Numbered from the stretch's first letter, positions 33,901 through 48,080 are shown. The stretch is DNA of 64,000 bases from Leptobrachium leishanense (GCA_009667805.1 CM019066.1:4650001-4714000), one strand, 5' to 3'. Notes: generated by a model not told the origin, from the letters alone. Numbers and translations: made by a program.

Positions 33901-34280
33901 AAGGAAAAAAGCGAGGAATATGTAAACATTGGGTATTGCTAAACTCAGAACTAAATTTAGAAACTACTAAGTAATCAAATTTTTTTGATGGTTGTTGATA
34001 CATAAGAAATTTTGGGGGTCAAAGTTCAAAAAAGTGGTGTTTTTTAAATTTTTTGTCATATTTCACAATGTTTTTTATAGTAAATTATATGAAATGATGA
34101 AAAAAATTTATTTTTATAAAGTCCATTTAATGACGAGAAAAACAGTGTAAAATATGTGTGGGTTGCATAAACGAGTAAGAAGAAAATTTGTCCTAAACAC
34201 TAACAGCGCAGAAACGTAAAAACAGCAGCGGTCACTAAAGGACGGATTTGTGTAAAACCGCCCGGTCACTAAGGGGTTAA

Positions 34281-34670
34281 CATGTACAGCTTGGAAAAAA
34301 GACGAGACAGAGGAGATATGATAGAAACATTTAAATACGTAAAGGGAATCCACAAGGTAGAGGAAGGGAGTATATTTAAAAGGAAACAAAATAGCAAAAC
34401 AAGAGGACATAGTCTTAGATTAGAGGGGCAAAGGTTTAAACGTAACATCAGGAAGCATTATTTTACTGAGAGGGTGGTGGATACATGGAACAGTCTTCCA
34501 GTAGAAGTGGTAGAGGCCAAAACAGTAATTGAATTTAAGCAAGCATGGGATAGGCATAAGGCTATCCTAAACAAAAGATAAATGCAGGTAAAGTATCCAT
34601 GTAATTGGGCAGACTAGATGGGCCGAAAGGTTCTTATCTGCCGAAATTTTTCTATGTTTCTATGTTTCTA
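34281..34670 (+). pseudogene. CR1-clade LINE, 3' part after the piggyBac insertion
   Basis: The frame 34282-34581 continues the RT C-terminus ('TERVVDTWNSLPVEVVEAKT') to a stop. A short 3' UTR with 'agatgggccgaaagg' follows, then the tail (TTTCTATG)n. The octamer tail is typical of the CR1 group. Confidence 0.85.
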
Positions 34671-34967
34671 AAACACATGCTGCTGATTTTTCTTTGTCTG
34701 AAGTTATCGCAAGTAAAAAAGGTAAAATAAAGTTAGTTTTTTTATCTCCTGTTCCCATTTTTGTGGATTTTTCCCATGATGCATCATTTGCAAAAATCTG
34801 TGCAACCATTATATGGCTGTGCTTTATCCTCTACAGTGTTTAACAGCTAATGAGGTGGAGGAGGGAATGTTGAGATAAAGCTGCAACAGGCTATTGTTCT
34901 CCAGACTACTCAAGATAAGAGATGGCAGCTGAATGAGATAAAACAAGGAGATTAAAAGACTTCAGGC

Positions 34968-35699
34968 TCCATTACATTCTCCATGTAAATTCGTACGTGC
35001 AGCACAATTTTTTTGCACGCAACGTTAAACGTTAACGCGCATAAATTAATGCTGGTATTATCATGCGAGCGCATCTTTTCACCCGTCCGAAAATATTGCG
35101 CGTAAAAAATACGCGCGAAAACGCTTGCAAATTAACGCTGCGCGCAGAAATCGGTGTGCAGACTGTTTTTTCACGCGATTCGGCCAATCAGAATTAAGAA
35201 CCACAATTGTCTCCCGTTTGGATTTTGCGCCTGTCAAAATCAATCTGAGTATATGTGCTGCAGCAATAATAAAAACACTCACAACCTCTCAATTTTATTG
35301 TTTGGGTATGTGTAGAATGTGTAACTATACTTTGCTGTATTTTTTTTTCGTGCTGGTGTATTCGGTTTCGGCCAGAACGTTCCGATTTGCAGTTACCACC
35401 AGCTTTTAAAAGACGTTAAAATTATGCACGCAAACGTCGTTTGTAAACATTTGCGCATCGATTGTAAAACCATCTGCATACCAGCGCACAAACGCATTTG
35501 CGCTCACAATGTTAAATATGGGATGCGCGCACGAACATTCGCTTGCGCAGGGTTCGCACAGGGTAACTCGCGTTAGATGTTAACGCGCATTTTGTGCGCA
35601 AACGTCGTAATACGATGTTCAATGCGAAGGGTTTTTCCCCTCGCATTAATGCGTTTTTGCGCACTCGCACATTTTTGCATGAAGAGTGTAATAGAGCCC
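34968..35699. mobile_element. GCGC-rich MITE, about 730 bp
   Basis: The ends GGCTCCATTACATTCTCCAT and (reversed) GGCTCTATTACACTCTTCAT are inverted. It is flanked by CTTCA and CTTCT. The body is rich in 'gcgc' and 'cgcgcg', unlike its AT-rich surroundings. The homologous site at about 59688-59702 in the other X copy is empty. Confidence 0.7.
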
Positions 35700-36105
35700 T
35701 TCTAATCTACCCCCTGGGGATGTCCTTTGAATACATCCCACACAATACAATGATTTGAGTCAGTGATCTACCCAGAGACTTCATTCTTTGACCAAAGCCA
35801 CACAGTGAGGAACAAGTGATGGAAAGATACTGTGGGGGCAGTTTACAACACAAAATATCCCTCAATGGATGCACTCAGTGACACATATAGAGGAAAATAT
35901 TTTCTTAGCTAAACATACAACAGAAAAACAAAGCACATGTAAGATATCAGCAACATCAAATAAACACAATAAGGACATTTCATGTTGGTGGCAGTGCCCT
36001 TTTAAACAGTTTGAACAGCTGGGACTTTGTATCTAAGGAACAACATGGAGCCCTAGATGGAGTAACCCTTTTCAGCCAGCAGATGGCGATGTCTACCTGT
36101 CAAAT

Positions 36106-36535
36106 AGGGCTTATACAGTGAAACGTACATTGGGAATTTTTCACTGTTTTATTAATGAAAAGTGATTTTCCAAAAAAGAAAAAAACACTGGATCCTGACT
36201 GAAGCCTGAGATAGATTGCAGCTGGGGTGACAGGTCCGTACACCAGAGGGTTATTACCACTCACGGTAGTGAAGGAGTTAAAGGGAAACACTGTTTTCAG
36301 CTTAAATAAAGAAAATCCTTATTTTTGTATATAGCGAGGCAGTGCTTACTAGCCTTGAAGAGACTAAACAGGATTATTTACATTCCTATGGTGAAATATG
36401 TTTCACTGGCCTGGGCTTCACAGCAGTAAGTAGTATTCATGTTTATATTATTATTATCCTTTATTTATATAGCGTCACATATTCTGCAGCGCTTTACAAG
36501 ATCCTGTACAAGGAGTTGTTTCATTAGAATATATA
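36106..36535. repeat. Left arm of a large palindrome
   Basis: This 430-bp arm is about 99% identical to the reverse complement of 38364-38790. It includes a TTAA (36278-36281), an AGGGAAACACTG terminus and a LINE-tail-like block ('tttatatagcgtcacatatt'). Confidence 0.9.
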
Positions 36536-38363
<1,828 letters not shown>

Positions 38364-38790
38364 TATATATTCTAATGAAACAACTCCTTGTACAGGATCT
38401 TGTAAAGCGCTGCAGAATATGTGACGCTATATAAATAAAGGATAATAATAAAAACATGAATACTACTTACTGCTGTGAAGCCCAGGCCAGTGAAACATAT
38501 TTCACCATAGGAATGTAAATAATCCTTTTTAGTCTCTTCAAGGCTAGTAAGCACTGCCTCGCTATATACAAAAATAAGGATTTTCTTTATTTAAGCTGAA
38601 AACAGTGTTTCCCTTTAACTCCTTCACTACCGTGAGTGGTAATAACCCTCTGGTGTACGGACCTGTCACCCCAGCTGCAATCTATCTCAGGCTTCAGTCA
38701 GGATCCAGTGTTTTTTTCTTTTTTGGAAAATCACTTTTCATTAATAAAACAGTGAAAAATTCCCAATGTACGTTTCACTGTATAAGCCCT
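38364..38790. repeat. Right arm of the large palindrome
   Basis: This is the reverse complement of 36106-36535 with about one mismatch and a 3-bp gap noted by eye. Symmetry ends at 38790, inside a TTAA-bounded element that begins CTCCTTCACTACCG at 38619. Confidence 0.9.
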
Positions 38791-38924
38791 TTTTCACTAA
38801 TCACGGCCGGGATCCCATAGAGGCTGTTGTTACTAAACAAAGAATTTTAAATAAGGAAATCCTATTTTTTTCCAGGGAAATTCTTGCTGAGTGTTGGGAA
38901 ATGTTCACCTCTGTCATTTAATCC

Positions 38925-38993
38925 CTTATGGACCAATGGCGTAACTGTTTCGTTATAAATTTATTGACGTTAAAGACCCTTGGTCCTTAAGGG
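38925..38993. mobile_element. Tiny TTAA-flanked piggyBac-type MITE
   Basis: The TTAA is followed by TCCCTTATGGACCAATGG, and 'ccttggtccttaagggg' precedes another TTAA. The ends are inverted and the body is only about 70 bp. Confidence 0.5.
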
Positions 38994-38997
38994 GTTA

Positions 38998-39500
38998 ATA
39001 ATTGTACATAGAGAAACAATATCTGAGCTTCCAAGCTAACTAGTGTGACACAAGGAGGCAACATCTTGGATTACATCAATCGGCAATAAGAATCTAGTAA
39101 GATAAAATAAGATTTCCGCTCGTTTTTTGATCTACAAAAAGCAGCATTTTCTACTCTGTAATATCATTTTTGTTGTTAAAACTGCTAATTAATTCTGAGA
39201 AAGAGAAAAACACAATGGTTTAATTTAAAATCAACCAGATTAAAGGATATTTACAGGAAAAGCAGAGGAAACTTTCACAAGAAGAAATAAATCCTTTAAC
39301 TCTGCTGACCCTGACAGCCTCTTAAACTTAGAAAAAAACTCTGTATTAAGAAGATCTGCAATTAAACGTATCTATTTTTGACTTTCTGTAAATGCAGTAG
39401 TTATGACTAGTGATTTTCTATTCACATTTGTTGCCCTGATAATGATATTAGAATATTGGTTTACAGAGTATCATGTAAATATGTCAATCTAATATCTATT
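38998..39500. other. No gene recognised
   Basis: AT-rich, unique-looking sequence. Confidence 0.4.
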
Positions 39501-40230
39501 AAATTAGACACAGGGCTGAATTGAACCTGTCTCTGTCAGACTCTGAATGGGGAACGATCCTGTTCTTGACTCATCATGGTACGCAGACGGTCACATACCA
39601 TGAATCGTCTTACAAGATACTAACCCGCTGGTACTGCACCCCGCGTCGCCTGTTTCAATGTGTGGGGATAGCGGATACCAATTGCTGGAGATGTGGCACG
39701 GAGCTGGGCTCCTATCTCCATATTTGGTGGACCTGCCCCCCTCTGCAGATATATTGGAAGTGGATCAGAGACGCGATCAGGGAGGTGACGGACATTACAT
39801 TGGACCTTAAGCCTCAGGTCTTCTTGTTTGTCTTTTCCTCTCTTATCTCTTTCCTCGCTTAGACTGTTCTATCCTTTTCTCTGCTCTACTATCTCTCACC
39901 CTCCTTTGCTCACAATTTAGGTATCATCTGATTTTTCTACTCTGATCACTAGCCTTCCTACTGGTTCCATGCTGTCCTTTGCACTTTCACTACCCCATCC
40001 CGGCACACAAGCAGGCCGCGCAGATGGATGGAACTTGGTTGGGACTCTAAGGACCCACTACAGTACAATGATAAACGTCAATTGTTTATACGTTGTTTTC
40101 ACTTGGTGGCCCTGTTTTTACAATGTTATGTACTGTTGTCACGCAGTCAGATGTTTATGGTATTACCGTATTGTTTTCTGTCATTCCTGTCTTATTCTCT
40201 TGAATCTTGAAAAAATAAATTATACGTACG
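39500..40230 (+). pseudogene. L1-clade LINE ORF2 C-terminal fragment and 3' end
   Basis: The frame 39521-39862 contains 'YKILTRWYCTPRRL', then a cysteine motif 'CWRCGTELGSYLHIWWTCP', the C-terminal zinc-knuckle-like block typical of L1 and Tx1 ORF2 proteins. The RT and endonuclease are missing. The following 370 bp look like the 3' UTR, ending in 'aaaaaataaattatac'. It is an old, truncated copy. Confidence 0.75.
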
Positions 40231-41440
40231 GGTGGGGAATTCATTAAACGGGAATTTCAAAAATTAAAGGGAACGCTGAAATGTTAATTCTACCCATTCC
40301 ATTAACATTTTCTAGCAGTTCGTAGGTTTATCCGATCATAACCCAAGCTGTGGAATTGTAGGGGTTTGCAGATTTTAATCTAAACAATAAAGATGAAGAA
40401 ACACCGGAGTAGGAAAAAGATGGTGATTTCATCTCTTCTGGCTAGGACTTTCCAGATCACTATTTATTTGGCCGATACCAAGTTCTAATCCAATCCCACA
40501 CGACCCAGGCTGGACAGCAGCTCCCTCGTGGAAGTGAGTCCCGGAGCCTCGGCATTCACTCGCACCATCTTCACTGCAACAGGCAGGGAAGATGCTTAGG
40601 GCACTATCACGTCCCTACAGCTAAAACGGGGTTGCTAAGGGGAAAAATTAGCACTCGCAAATCTCCCCTTGTTGTCCTGGTTTTACCAGTGGATTACAGA
40701 GCAGGCACTGAGTCCAGTATCTTGCCACGTAACCACCGCTAGGCTCCAGGATGCTTGGGGCAGCGCTATCGTGCTGTCAGGAGCATCCTCTTCATGGAGG
40801 TTTATGCTGCCGGGTCACATGACCGGCAGGATCTCACCTCTTGCGAGATACTGCAGGTCGGCAGAGTGATCTTTTTTCCCCAGTCTCACTCTGCTCCTAT
40901 TCTGCTTCCCTAAGCAAAGCTGTGAGGCGTGGGTGCTTTAGACTAGCTGAAGTCTGTATTTGACCAGTACTCACACGATGAAGTTCAGCAAATAGCTTCA
41001 ACTCAGCAAAACTGACACGTAGAAAGATAAATCCAGTTGAAGAGTTCAATGATCAGACTGACAATTTTGTTAGTGTACACTTATGCAGGTAAAAAAACTT
41101 TACTTTGTCTAGCAGTGAGAACAGAATGGCTGCTATGTAACCAGGCAGAGGGGTGGGAACTAGCAGATACAGAAAAGCTAGGGAAGCCCAGAAGGGACAA
41201 AATAGCTATGAAATCAATAGCATGTGAGCAGCAAAGGCAGATTCAACACAAAACAGAAAAATATACAATAAATCCTAAAACATGGGGCATGACAGCTCCT
41301 GTCAGCCAGAAGCGGGATGAGATGTGAGTATTCGGTATTTGTTGTTTTATTTTTTTTAGGGGGGAGTTCTGGCTGCTGCAACTGATTCCGCAGAAGCTTT
41401 AAACTGTAGCAAAATTTTTCAGATAGTGTCAGCAGTTAGT
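40231..41440. other. No gene recognised
   Basis: Unique-looking sequence without convincing coding potential or terminal repeats. Confidence 0.35.
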
Positions 41441-41690
41441 AATTAGTGTTAGGACTTTGTGATCCTAATGCTAATTACTCTCTGCTTACTCTTTGCGCTC
41501 CCCATGTTAAGCATTGGCAGCCCAAAGTAAGTAAGCTGGCGCTAAAAAGCGGTAATACCGATGACCTAACAGATTGTTTAACCCGTTATCAATCAAGAAG
41601 TGATAATCGGCCGTAATGCTATCACCTCAATTAACCTAGCGCTAACGCTCATTTGTATGAGCACTAGCCCTAGTGTTAGGGCCTTTAGAG
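41441..41690. repeat. Dispersed repeat, copy 1
   Basis: 'gatcctaatgct', 'ttgcgctccccatgttaag' and 'tagcgctaacgctca' recur in the same order at 47835-48080. Confidence 0.55.
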
Positions 41691-41900
41691 TGAATGCAGA
41701 GGCAGCCAGAGACTCGCAGCATCTTTTCGACCACTACCATGACTCGCGGGCAGGCAGGGAAGACACTGCTAGTCACTGCTGAGGCTGCGAGGTTCCAGCT
41801 ACATGGTTGGGAGTCTCACTGCCCGGCAGCTCTCAGACACTAGGATTGGCTCATTTTTGAAAAAGCCAATCTCTGATCCCTGAACAAATGCCGTGATTGG

Positions 41901-43631
41901 TAGGGATGAGCCGAACACCTATGTTCGATTCACATTCGAACTCGAACAATTTCAAAAGTTCGAGTTCGAACTCGAACACGAACCGAACTCAATGCAAGTC
42001 AATGGGACTCAAAAGTTCGGTTTTTAGAGTGCCCTCCAAGAGGGCATATATGCAAGATATTTGCCATAAAAGGTGTATGGGGGGGTTAGAAAGGACAAGC
42101 GTGCCCTTGCAGAGGATGCACCACGTCCACGACGACCAGAGGCACAGCCTCCCGACACAGAGGTTGCTTGCCCTCTTATCTGTGCCTGGGAGTGTCTGCC
42201 TGTCCTTTTTGGTCTTTCTGACTTGGTGAGTGATATATAGATTAAATATAGACAGAACTCTGATTTAACTCTGTTATAAAAATTGGAGATATGCTGCAGA
42301 ACTCTGATTCAACTCTGGTATAAAGATTAAAAGATTTCCAGAACTCTGGTATAACTCAGTGAGACACCCTGATAGCTGGCAGCCAGTGACAAGACACAGA
42401 TTACAATTCCCAGAAACCTCCTATAAATCAGTGAGACACCCTGATGGGTGGCAGTGACAAGACACAAATTACAATTCCCAGAAACCACCTACAAGTCAGT
42501 GAGACCCCCTGATAGGACCCCCTGATAGCTGGCAACAGTGACAAGACACAGATTACAATTCCCAGAAACCTCCTATAAATCAGTGAGACCCCCTGATGGG
42601 TGGCAGTGACAAGACACAAATTACAATTCCCAGAAACCACCTACAAGTCAGTGAGAACCCCTGATAGGACCCCTTGATAGCTGGCAACAGTGACAAGACA
42701 CAGATTACAATTCGGAGAAATATGCTAGAAGTATGTGGGACCCCCTGATAGCTGGCAGTGAGAAGACACAGATTACAATTCCCAGAAATCTGCTATAAAT
42801 CAGTGAGACCCCCTGATGGGTGGCAGTGAGAACACACAGATTACCACAATTCCCAGATATTTTGTAGAAATGAGACCCCCACAATTGCTGCTGGCAGTGA
42901 GAACACAAAGCTACAACAATTCCCAGATATTTTGTAGAAATGAGACCCCCACAATTGCTGCTGGCAGTGAGAACACAAATCTTACAACAATCCCCAGATA
43001 TTTTGTAGAAATGAATGACCCCCAAAATACTTGGTGGCAGTGAGAACACACAGATTAGAACAATTCCCAAATATTTTGTAGAAATTACTGACCCCCCAAA
43101 ATACTTGGTGGCAGTGAGAACACACGCATTAGAACAATTCCCAAATATTTTGTAAAAATTACTGACCCCCCCCCCCCAAATACTTGGTGGCAGTGAGAAC
43201 ACAAAGATTAGAACAATTCCCAGATATTTTGTAGAAATGAGACCCCCCCCCCAGTAGCTGGTGGCAGACTGGCAGTGAGAACACACACTAACACAAGAAC
43301 AATCTCCTCTCAAACACGTGCTGAAGAGCTGTGTGAAGCCTTATATAGTGTGCTGCGGGACTTAGCTCTGTGAGCCCATGATTGGGCAAAATTTGCCCAA
43401 TCAGGACTCTGAGCCGTGATTGGCATAGTCTTGAACCTTTCTTGCACCTGACCTGTGGTCAGGTGCAAGGCTGTAGCCAATTACAAGCTTCAGGCCAGTG
43501 GAAAAGTGCATTGTGGTGCATTGTGGGTGAAGAAGCGGTGAACACGTGGAAATGTTCGTAGTTCGCGGACATGTGAACAGGCGATGTTCGAATCGAACTC
43601 CGAACCGATCGAACCGAACAGCTGATCCCTA
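41901..43631. mobile_element. Ac-like hAT element, 1731 bp
   Basis: The ends TAGGGATGAGC and GCTGATCCCTA are flanked by the perfect 8-bp duplication GTGATTGG (41893-41900, 43632-43639). Both subterminal regions are crowded with 'ttcgaac/gaacc' motifs, likely transposase binding sites. There is no transposase; most of the interior is a minisatellite. Confidence 0.88.
42265..43265. repeat. Minisatellite, variable unit of about 55-90 bp
   Basis: Units contain 'ggcagtgagaacacacagat', 'acaattcccagatattttgt' and 'agaaatgagacccc'. Related units occur at 49433-50040. Frames reading through it are artefacts. Confidence 0.85.
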
Positions 43632-43720
43632 GTGATTGGGTTTTCATTCCGATCCTAGGAATTGGATCAGGAGACATCCCTACTTCTGGCCAGTACCTTT
43701 GAACTTCTCCATCAATAACC

Positions 43721-43926
43721 GGCTGGGTGGAGTACAGGTAACATCACTGCTCTGCGTGGAAAGAGCCTGTGGAGTCATGGGTTCAATCCCAGCAAGATCA
43801 CCTCTCCAGTAAGTGTCCTTGGGCAAGACACCTAACGGTACATACTCGCCACCCAGGACATACTTGAAAACGAGAGAAATCTCAATGTATCCTTCCTGGT
43901 AACAATACTTTCTCAAAATAAAAAAT
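43721..43926 (+). mobile_element. tRNA-derived SINE, copy 1
   Basis: The 5' part carries a B-box-like 'gggttcaatccc' at about 43780. It is followed by 'gtccttgggcaagacacc', then 'caggacatacttgaaaac' and an A-rich tail. It matches 60045-60247 along its length. Confidence 0.7.
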
Positions 43927-44762
43927 TCACTGCTTAGTGAATATCCCCTATAATCAATCACCTTCAGATCTCATTCTGGCATGTCATGAAAAGCAATGAT
44001 CTCTATTTCACTGCTGTTATTTGCCTTCCTCATTCAGTCTACGCCTTCTCCGCTTTATTACATTTCATAATCCATTCATCTCCATCTCCTTTGCTAAACG
44101 TTGTATCTATTCTGATGCAGAGTTTATTTATCTTCTTGTTCGTATTATTAGGTTAAATTTAAAATAGTAAATCCAGGTTTGCGGTTCATCCCTTATGGCT
44201 ATAATCCTTTCCATAAATGTATTAACTGCACTAATATTGAATTGTGCAGCGCTACATTGTTTAACCCCTTAAAGACCAATGCTTTTTTTAGCTTTGCTGC
44301 ACGTTAAGAAATAAGTACATTTTTCCATTTTTGCTATGTACGTGTTTACCTGTGATTTTATGTTTTCTGATTTAGCGCACCCCCACATATTATATATCAT
44401 TCAGTAAAGGACATATACAGCTTTATAATATGTTTAATATGTTTAATCATGTTACAAGAAAAAAAAATGGAAATAAACTCTGCTAAAAAAAAAAAAAAGT
44501 CATCTAGTATGGCATGGCATTGATTGAAGGGTTCTCAAAAGACCCAGGATGCAAAAAAAAATTGAAATTGCAAATGTCATTTGCATGTCTTACCCAGAGT
44601 TCTATGCTGCATATGGGGGATGTAGCACAGGAGCTCTGTGATGCAGATCTTTGAATTGCTGGGATGTGTAAATGGCCTCTGCGATAATATACTTTATAAT
44701 TTGCAGTGTGGAGGCTTTTAATCTCACTTTTTGCCCTCCACCACAACCTAAATAACTTCTAT
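43927..44762. other. No gene recognised; one TTAA terminus
   Basis: At 44262-44270 'gtttaa' is followed by CCCCTTAAAGACCAATG, a piggyBac-type end without a visible partner. The rest is AT-rich. Confidence 0.35.
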
Positions 44763-45639
44763 CAGGGTTATTCAAAGAGATCTGAATTGCTGGCGAAAAG
44801 GTAACCGAAATTCAGCGTACGGTTACCTTTCCTGGCCATTCGGCTATTCAGAGAGCAGGCAGTTGGCGAATTGCCTGCACATTTGGTGCCTGTTCGGTGC
44901 CTGTTCGAGGGCAGTAAAATCCCCATAGAGAAGCAATGCTTCGTCTATTCAGAGAACAAAAACCATCAGTGAAAAGTTGCCGAATTGCCCTGCCATTCGG
45001 TGGATTCATTCGACAGGTTTATTCAGGTCAATCCCATAGACTTCAATGTTAAAAATATTCCTGTTTTAATTCAATATCTAATAAACCTGTTCATTATAAT
45101 ATTCTGCAGTAAAAAGTCTCTTCATTTTTAGATTTTTTAGGATTGTTTTGCGAAACATTTTCTTAAGATTTTTTTTTAAATCATTTTTTTCTTTTTTCAG
45201 TAACAGCCCTCTTTATTATCATTCCCTGGACCTCATATGTAATTTTCAGACATTTTCGTTCAGTAGTTTCTTTGCAAACAGCCTTTCACTTTTCAAACAT
45301 TCAAGCGAACTGTTTGTTTATTATTCTCTCCATTCGTCTGCGGTGTCGGGTTTTTTCGGTGGCTGCTCTGCGCTGTGATTGGCAGCTGCTCGGGTTTCTC
45401 CGGCGTGTTCGGCAGCGTTAATCCAGATGTTTTTGCAGGTTTCGTTGTGCGTTTGCTGGGTTTTGCGGTGAGGGTTCAGCGGGTTTGCGGCGTCTTTTCC
45501 CTGCACTACGACGGCCCTGTGGTGCTTGCTGAATACACCGCAGGTTCGCCAAAATGGGATCGCCAAATCCCCCCGAAGTAAAGAGAACGAAAAGTCACCA
45601 AACATGCGGTGACTTTCCGATTCTCTTTCAATAACCCTG
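44763..45639. mobile_element. CAGGGTTATTC-family element, 877 bp, complete
   Basis: CAGGGTTATTCAAAGAGATC at the left and its counterpart 'attctctttcaataaccctg' at the right. Both sides are flanked by TAT, a possible 3-bp duplication. It contains 'cattttcgttcagtagtt' and shares its body with 48222-48985, 10981-11433 and 62038-62258. No transposase. Confidence 0.6.
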
Positions 45640-46205
45640 TATATATATAATATACGGTGTGTATAAATATACATTTTTTTTTCTTGATTTGATTTAATGT
45701 TCCATATATCACTGTTGAGATATTAGTGTTTTAACCTAAAAGGGCTTAGTGTTCAAATCGCAGTCACCCTATTATAAAGTATTTATTTTTAAATGTGGAC
45801 AAAAAATATTATATATCAGATGGGGAAAAACACAGTTAACCCCTACAACAGCACTGCGTCCCGAAGGAAGAAATGCGCCCCGTGCAGGCACAGTGCGGCA
45901 CGGCACAGGACCCTTAAGGGATTTAACAACTAAAATAATACCTATTGTTACTATTTTTTTATCTGTAGAATTTTTCACTGATCACTACCAAATTTCTCAA
46001 CACTGTACAGAACAAAGGAGCAATTATAGAGAGCCAGAAATATGGCTTAAGTGAGCATTGATCCATTCCAATAAAGGACTGGGCCTTGTGGCTGCATCCT
46101 TCTAAAGCCCAAAAAAAAAAAAAACAGAAAACCTAACGTTGGAGCTAAAATCATACAACTACATAGAACGTCCAATGTATAGAGAAAAAAAGACAATGAA
46201 TCAAG
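45640..46205. other. No gene recognised
   Basis: 45835-45935 begins with TTAA-CCCCTACAACAG and may be a degraded TTAA element. Confidence 0.3.
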
Positions 46206-46208
46206 TAA

Positions 46209-46627
46209 GGCTAGGGTCAGACGAACGCATTTTTCGCGTCGTCCTTGAAAAAGTGTGTTCGAACGAATGGACGTATTTTTTCACGGAATACGCAATAGCG
46301 GTCATATATGATGCGCATTTTCGTCCGTGATTTTGTACGCATCATCAATAAAACCCTTTTTGCATCTGGACGTTATGTTGGCCGGACATTAGCAGCGTCT
46401 GACGTCTCCTAATCACGCACACACGCCGCTATGCCGCCGCAGCGCACTCCGTACATCAGTACTAGCGGTATCACGTTCTCAAAAAAATGCGTTTGTTTGC
46501 CGCTTGCGTTGCGCGGCCGCACTTTCGTGCGGCTGTACTTCGAATATTGCCCGTCATTTGCTGCTGCTACGGCCGTGATAAAGTGCGGCTGCACGCGCGT
46601 TCGCACTGCGTTCGTCTGACCCTAGCC
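46209..46627 (-). mobile_element. Harbinger-like MITE, subfamily A, copy 8
   Basis: This is a full-length 419-bp copy. GGCTAGGGTCAGACGAACGC and its complement are the ends. The flanks are TAA (46206-46208) and TTA (46628-46630). Confidence 0.65.
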
Positions 46628-47735
46628 TTAGTTATTTAAAAAAATTCAGAGGTGAGAACAAAAAGCTATATACAAATGCGTAATTACAGCATAATGAACG
46701 GTGACGTGGTAGAAATGATGGTCCATTAGGAGAAAGAGAATGAGCAGATAATCACAGATTTATCATTAGTGGCTTTGTCTTAATTTGTCAATATATTATA
46801 AGTTTTTTTGTAATTTTTAGTTTATTACTCTTTTTGGTCTGCAATAGGGAGGAAGTAATTGTATTGCGCAGCCTGGCTCTAGCGGTTACATTGATCTTGA
46901 AGAGCTTTGTGCAAGTCGTCTGGAATGTTTCTTATTTCATTTATTACAAACCAGTTCACTGTTAGTTCTATACACTGAATGATCAAGTGTACATAACTCT
47001 ACAAGCTGGTGCTGTCATGGCGGTAAGAGGCTTGTGAATACAATGTAACATCAAAGGGAAATATTCCCTTCTATTTGTGTCGATGACAACAAGTCGAACT
47101 TTAATGGATTTCCTTAACAAAGCAAAGAAAGAATAACACGTATTTCAACCAGAAAAAGTGTAGCACAAGCACCCAATACGTAAAATATAGTTACATTACC
47201 TAGACTTAGGCAACCAGGGGATTTCATGTAATATCCTCAAATAAAACACAAAAAAAACAGTGTCATAAATAAAACACAAAAAACAGTATCTTAGTCCAGA
47301 TATTAGAGCTGGTGTCAGGCGCTGGCACTTGGTATCTTCAGATCCAGTAGGGGCTATCCAGCCTAGTGTCTCGTCCTCCGAGGGTGAGATGGTGAAGGGA
47401 AAAATACAAAAAGGAGAAATATTGCGCAGCCTGTGATAACTCAATGAGTATATTAGGTGGAAGGGAGATATACTCACACTGTAAGGTGCCAATTTGATTA
47501 ACAGGCACCAAACAGTATGCAGATCGGTGGATTAAACTCAGGGGCACCGATTCCCCTCTCAGCGATCCAGGAGCAGAAGATCCAAACCTCCAAGATGTCT
47601 TTTCAGAATGTAGGAAGGATAAAATCACCAGGAAATCAGTCGAGATGATAAAATCCACAAACGGTTTATTAAAACAATCTTTAAAATACACCTCATACTC
47701 AATAATACTCAATACCTACACCTCAATACTCATAA
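46628..47735. other. No gene recognised
   Basis: 47250-47710 has the feel of a dispersed repeat ('ggtttattaaaacaatcttt') but I cannot classify it. Confidence 0.35.
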
Positions 47736-47832
47736 TGGTACATACTCGCCACCCAGGACATACTTGAAAATGCGAGAAATCTCAATGTATCCTTTCTGGT
47801 AAAATCCTTTCTCAAAAAAAATAAAAAAATAC
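47736..47832 (+). mobile_element. SINE 3' tail fragment
   Basis: 'ggtacatactcgccaccc' through 'tttctggtaaaatccttt' to an A-rich tail, as in the full SINEs. Confidence 0.65.
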
Positions 47833-47834
47833 AG

Positions 47835-48080
47835 CCTGACGTTAATCAGCGCTGGGATTTATTGTAATCCTAATGCTGATTAACACTTTGCGCTCCCCAT
47901 GTTAAGTATAGGGAGCACAAAGTACAGTAGCCTCGCACTGAAAAGCACAAGATGCCAAACGCAAACAGGTTACTTAACCCGTTTGCGTTTGAATAGTAAT
48001 ATGCGGTAAACACCACAGCAAACGTTAATGCTCACGCAAGTGAGCGTTAACGTTTGCGCGAAGATTGTAATTTGGCCCTA
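47835..48080. repeat. Dispersed repeat, copy 2
   Basis: Second copy of the 41441-41690 repeat. It ends with an inverted 'cgttaatgctcac / gtgagcgttaacg' pair. Confidence 0.55.

Larger units (their letters stand above)
29090..34276 (+). mobile_element. Autonomous-looking piggyBac transposon, 5187 bp
   Basis: TTAA duplications lie at 29086-29089 and 34277-34280. The terminal inverted repeats are CCCCTTAGAGACCG and (reversed) CCCCTTAGTGACCG. It interrupts a CR1 LINE whose unoccupied equivalent is at 52674-52677. The left 500 bp is a chain of hairpins, the middle encodes an uninterrupted transposase (30142-31860), and the right 2.4 kb contains 370-388-bp tandem units. Confidence 0.92.
28161..36005. 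mobile_element. TTAA-flanked piggyBac-like MITE, interrupted (copy X1)
   Basis: TTAA at 28161-28164 and at 36002-36005, with inner ends AGGGACACTACCACTT and (reversed) AGGGCACTGCCACC. It is the same family as the 644-bp uninterrupted copy at 59350-59993. It carries the CR1 LINE (28232-34670) and a GCGC-rich MITE (34968-35699). Confidence 0.6.

Noticed and set aside
36100..36291. Pair of matching small proteins with 38605-38820
   Set aside because: They are the two arms of the palindrome translated, not a gene pair.
42705..43313. 202-codon minus-strand frame
   Set aside because: Reads through a tandem array in a hAT element.
44763..45639. Tc1/mariner-type assignment from TA near the ends
   Set aside because: The left flank is TAT then C, so a TA duplication is not clean; the superfamily is left open.
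46430..46619. Frames in the Harbinger-like MITEs (also at 55-387, 1521-1853, 55360-55686)
   Set aside because: The same translation recurs in every copy on the same MITE strand with frameshifts; no selection for coding is apparent.
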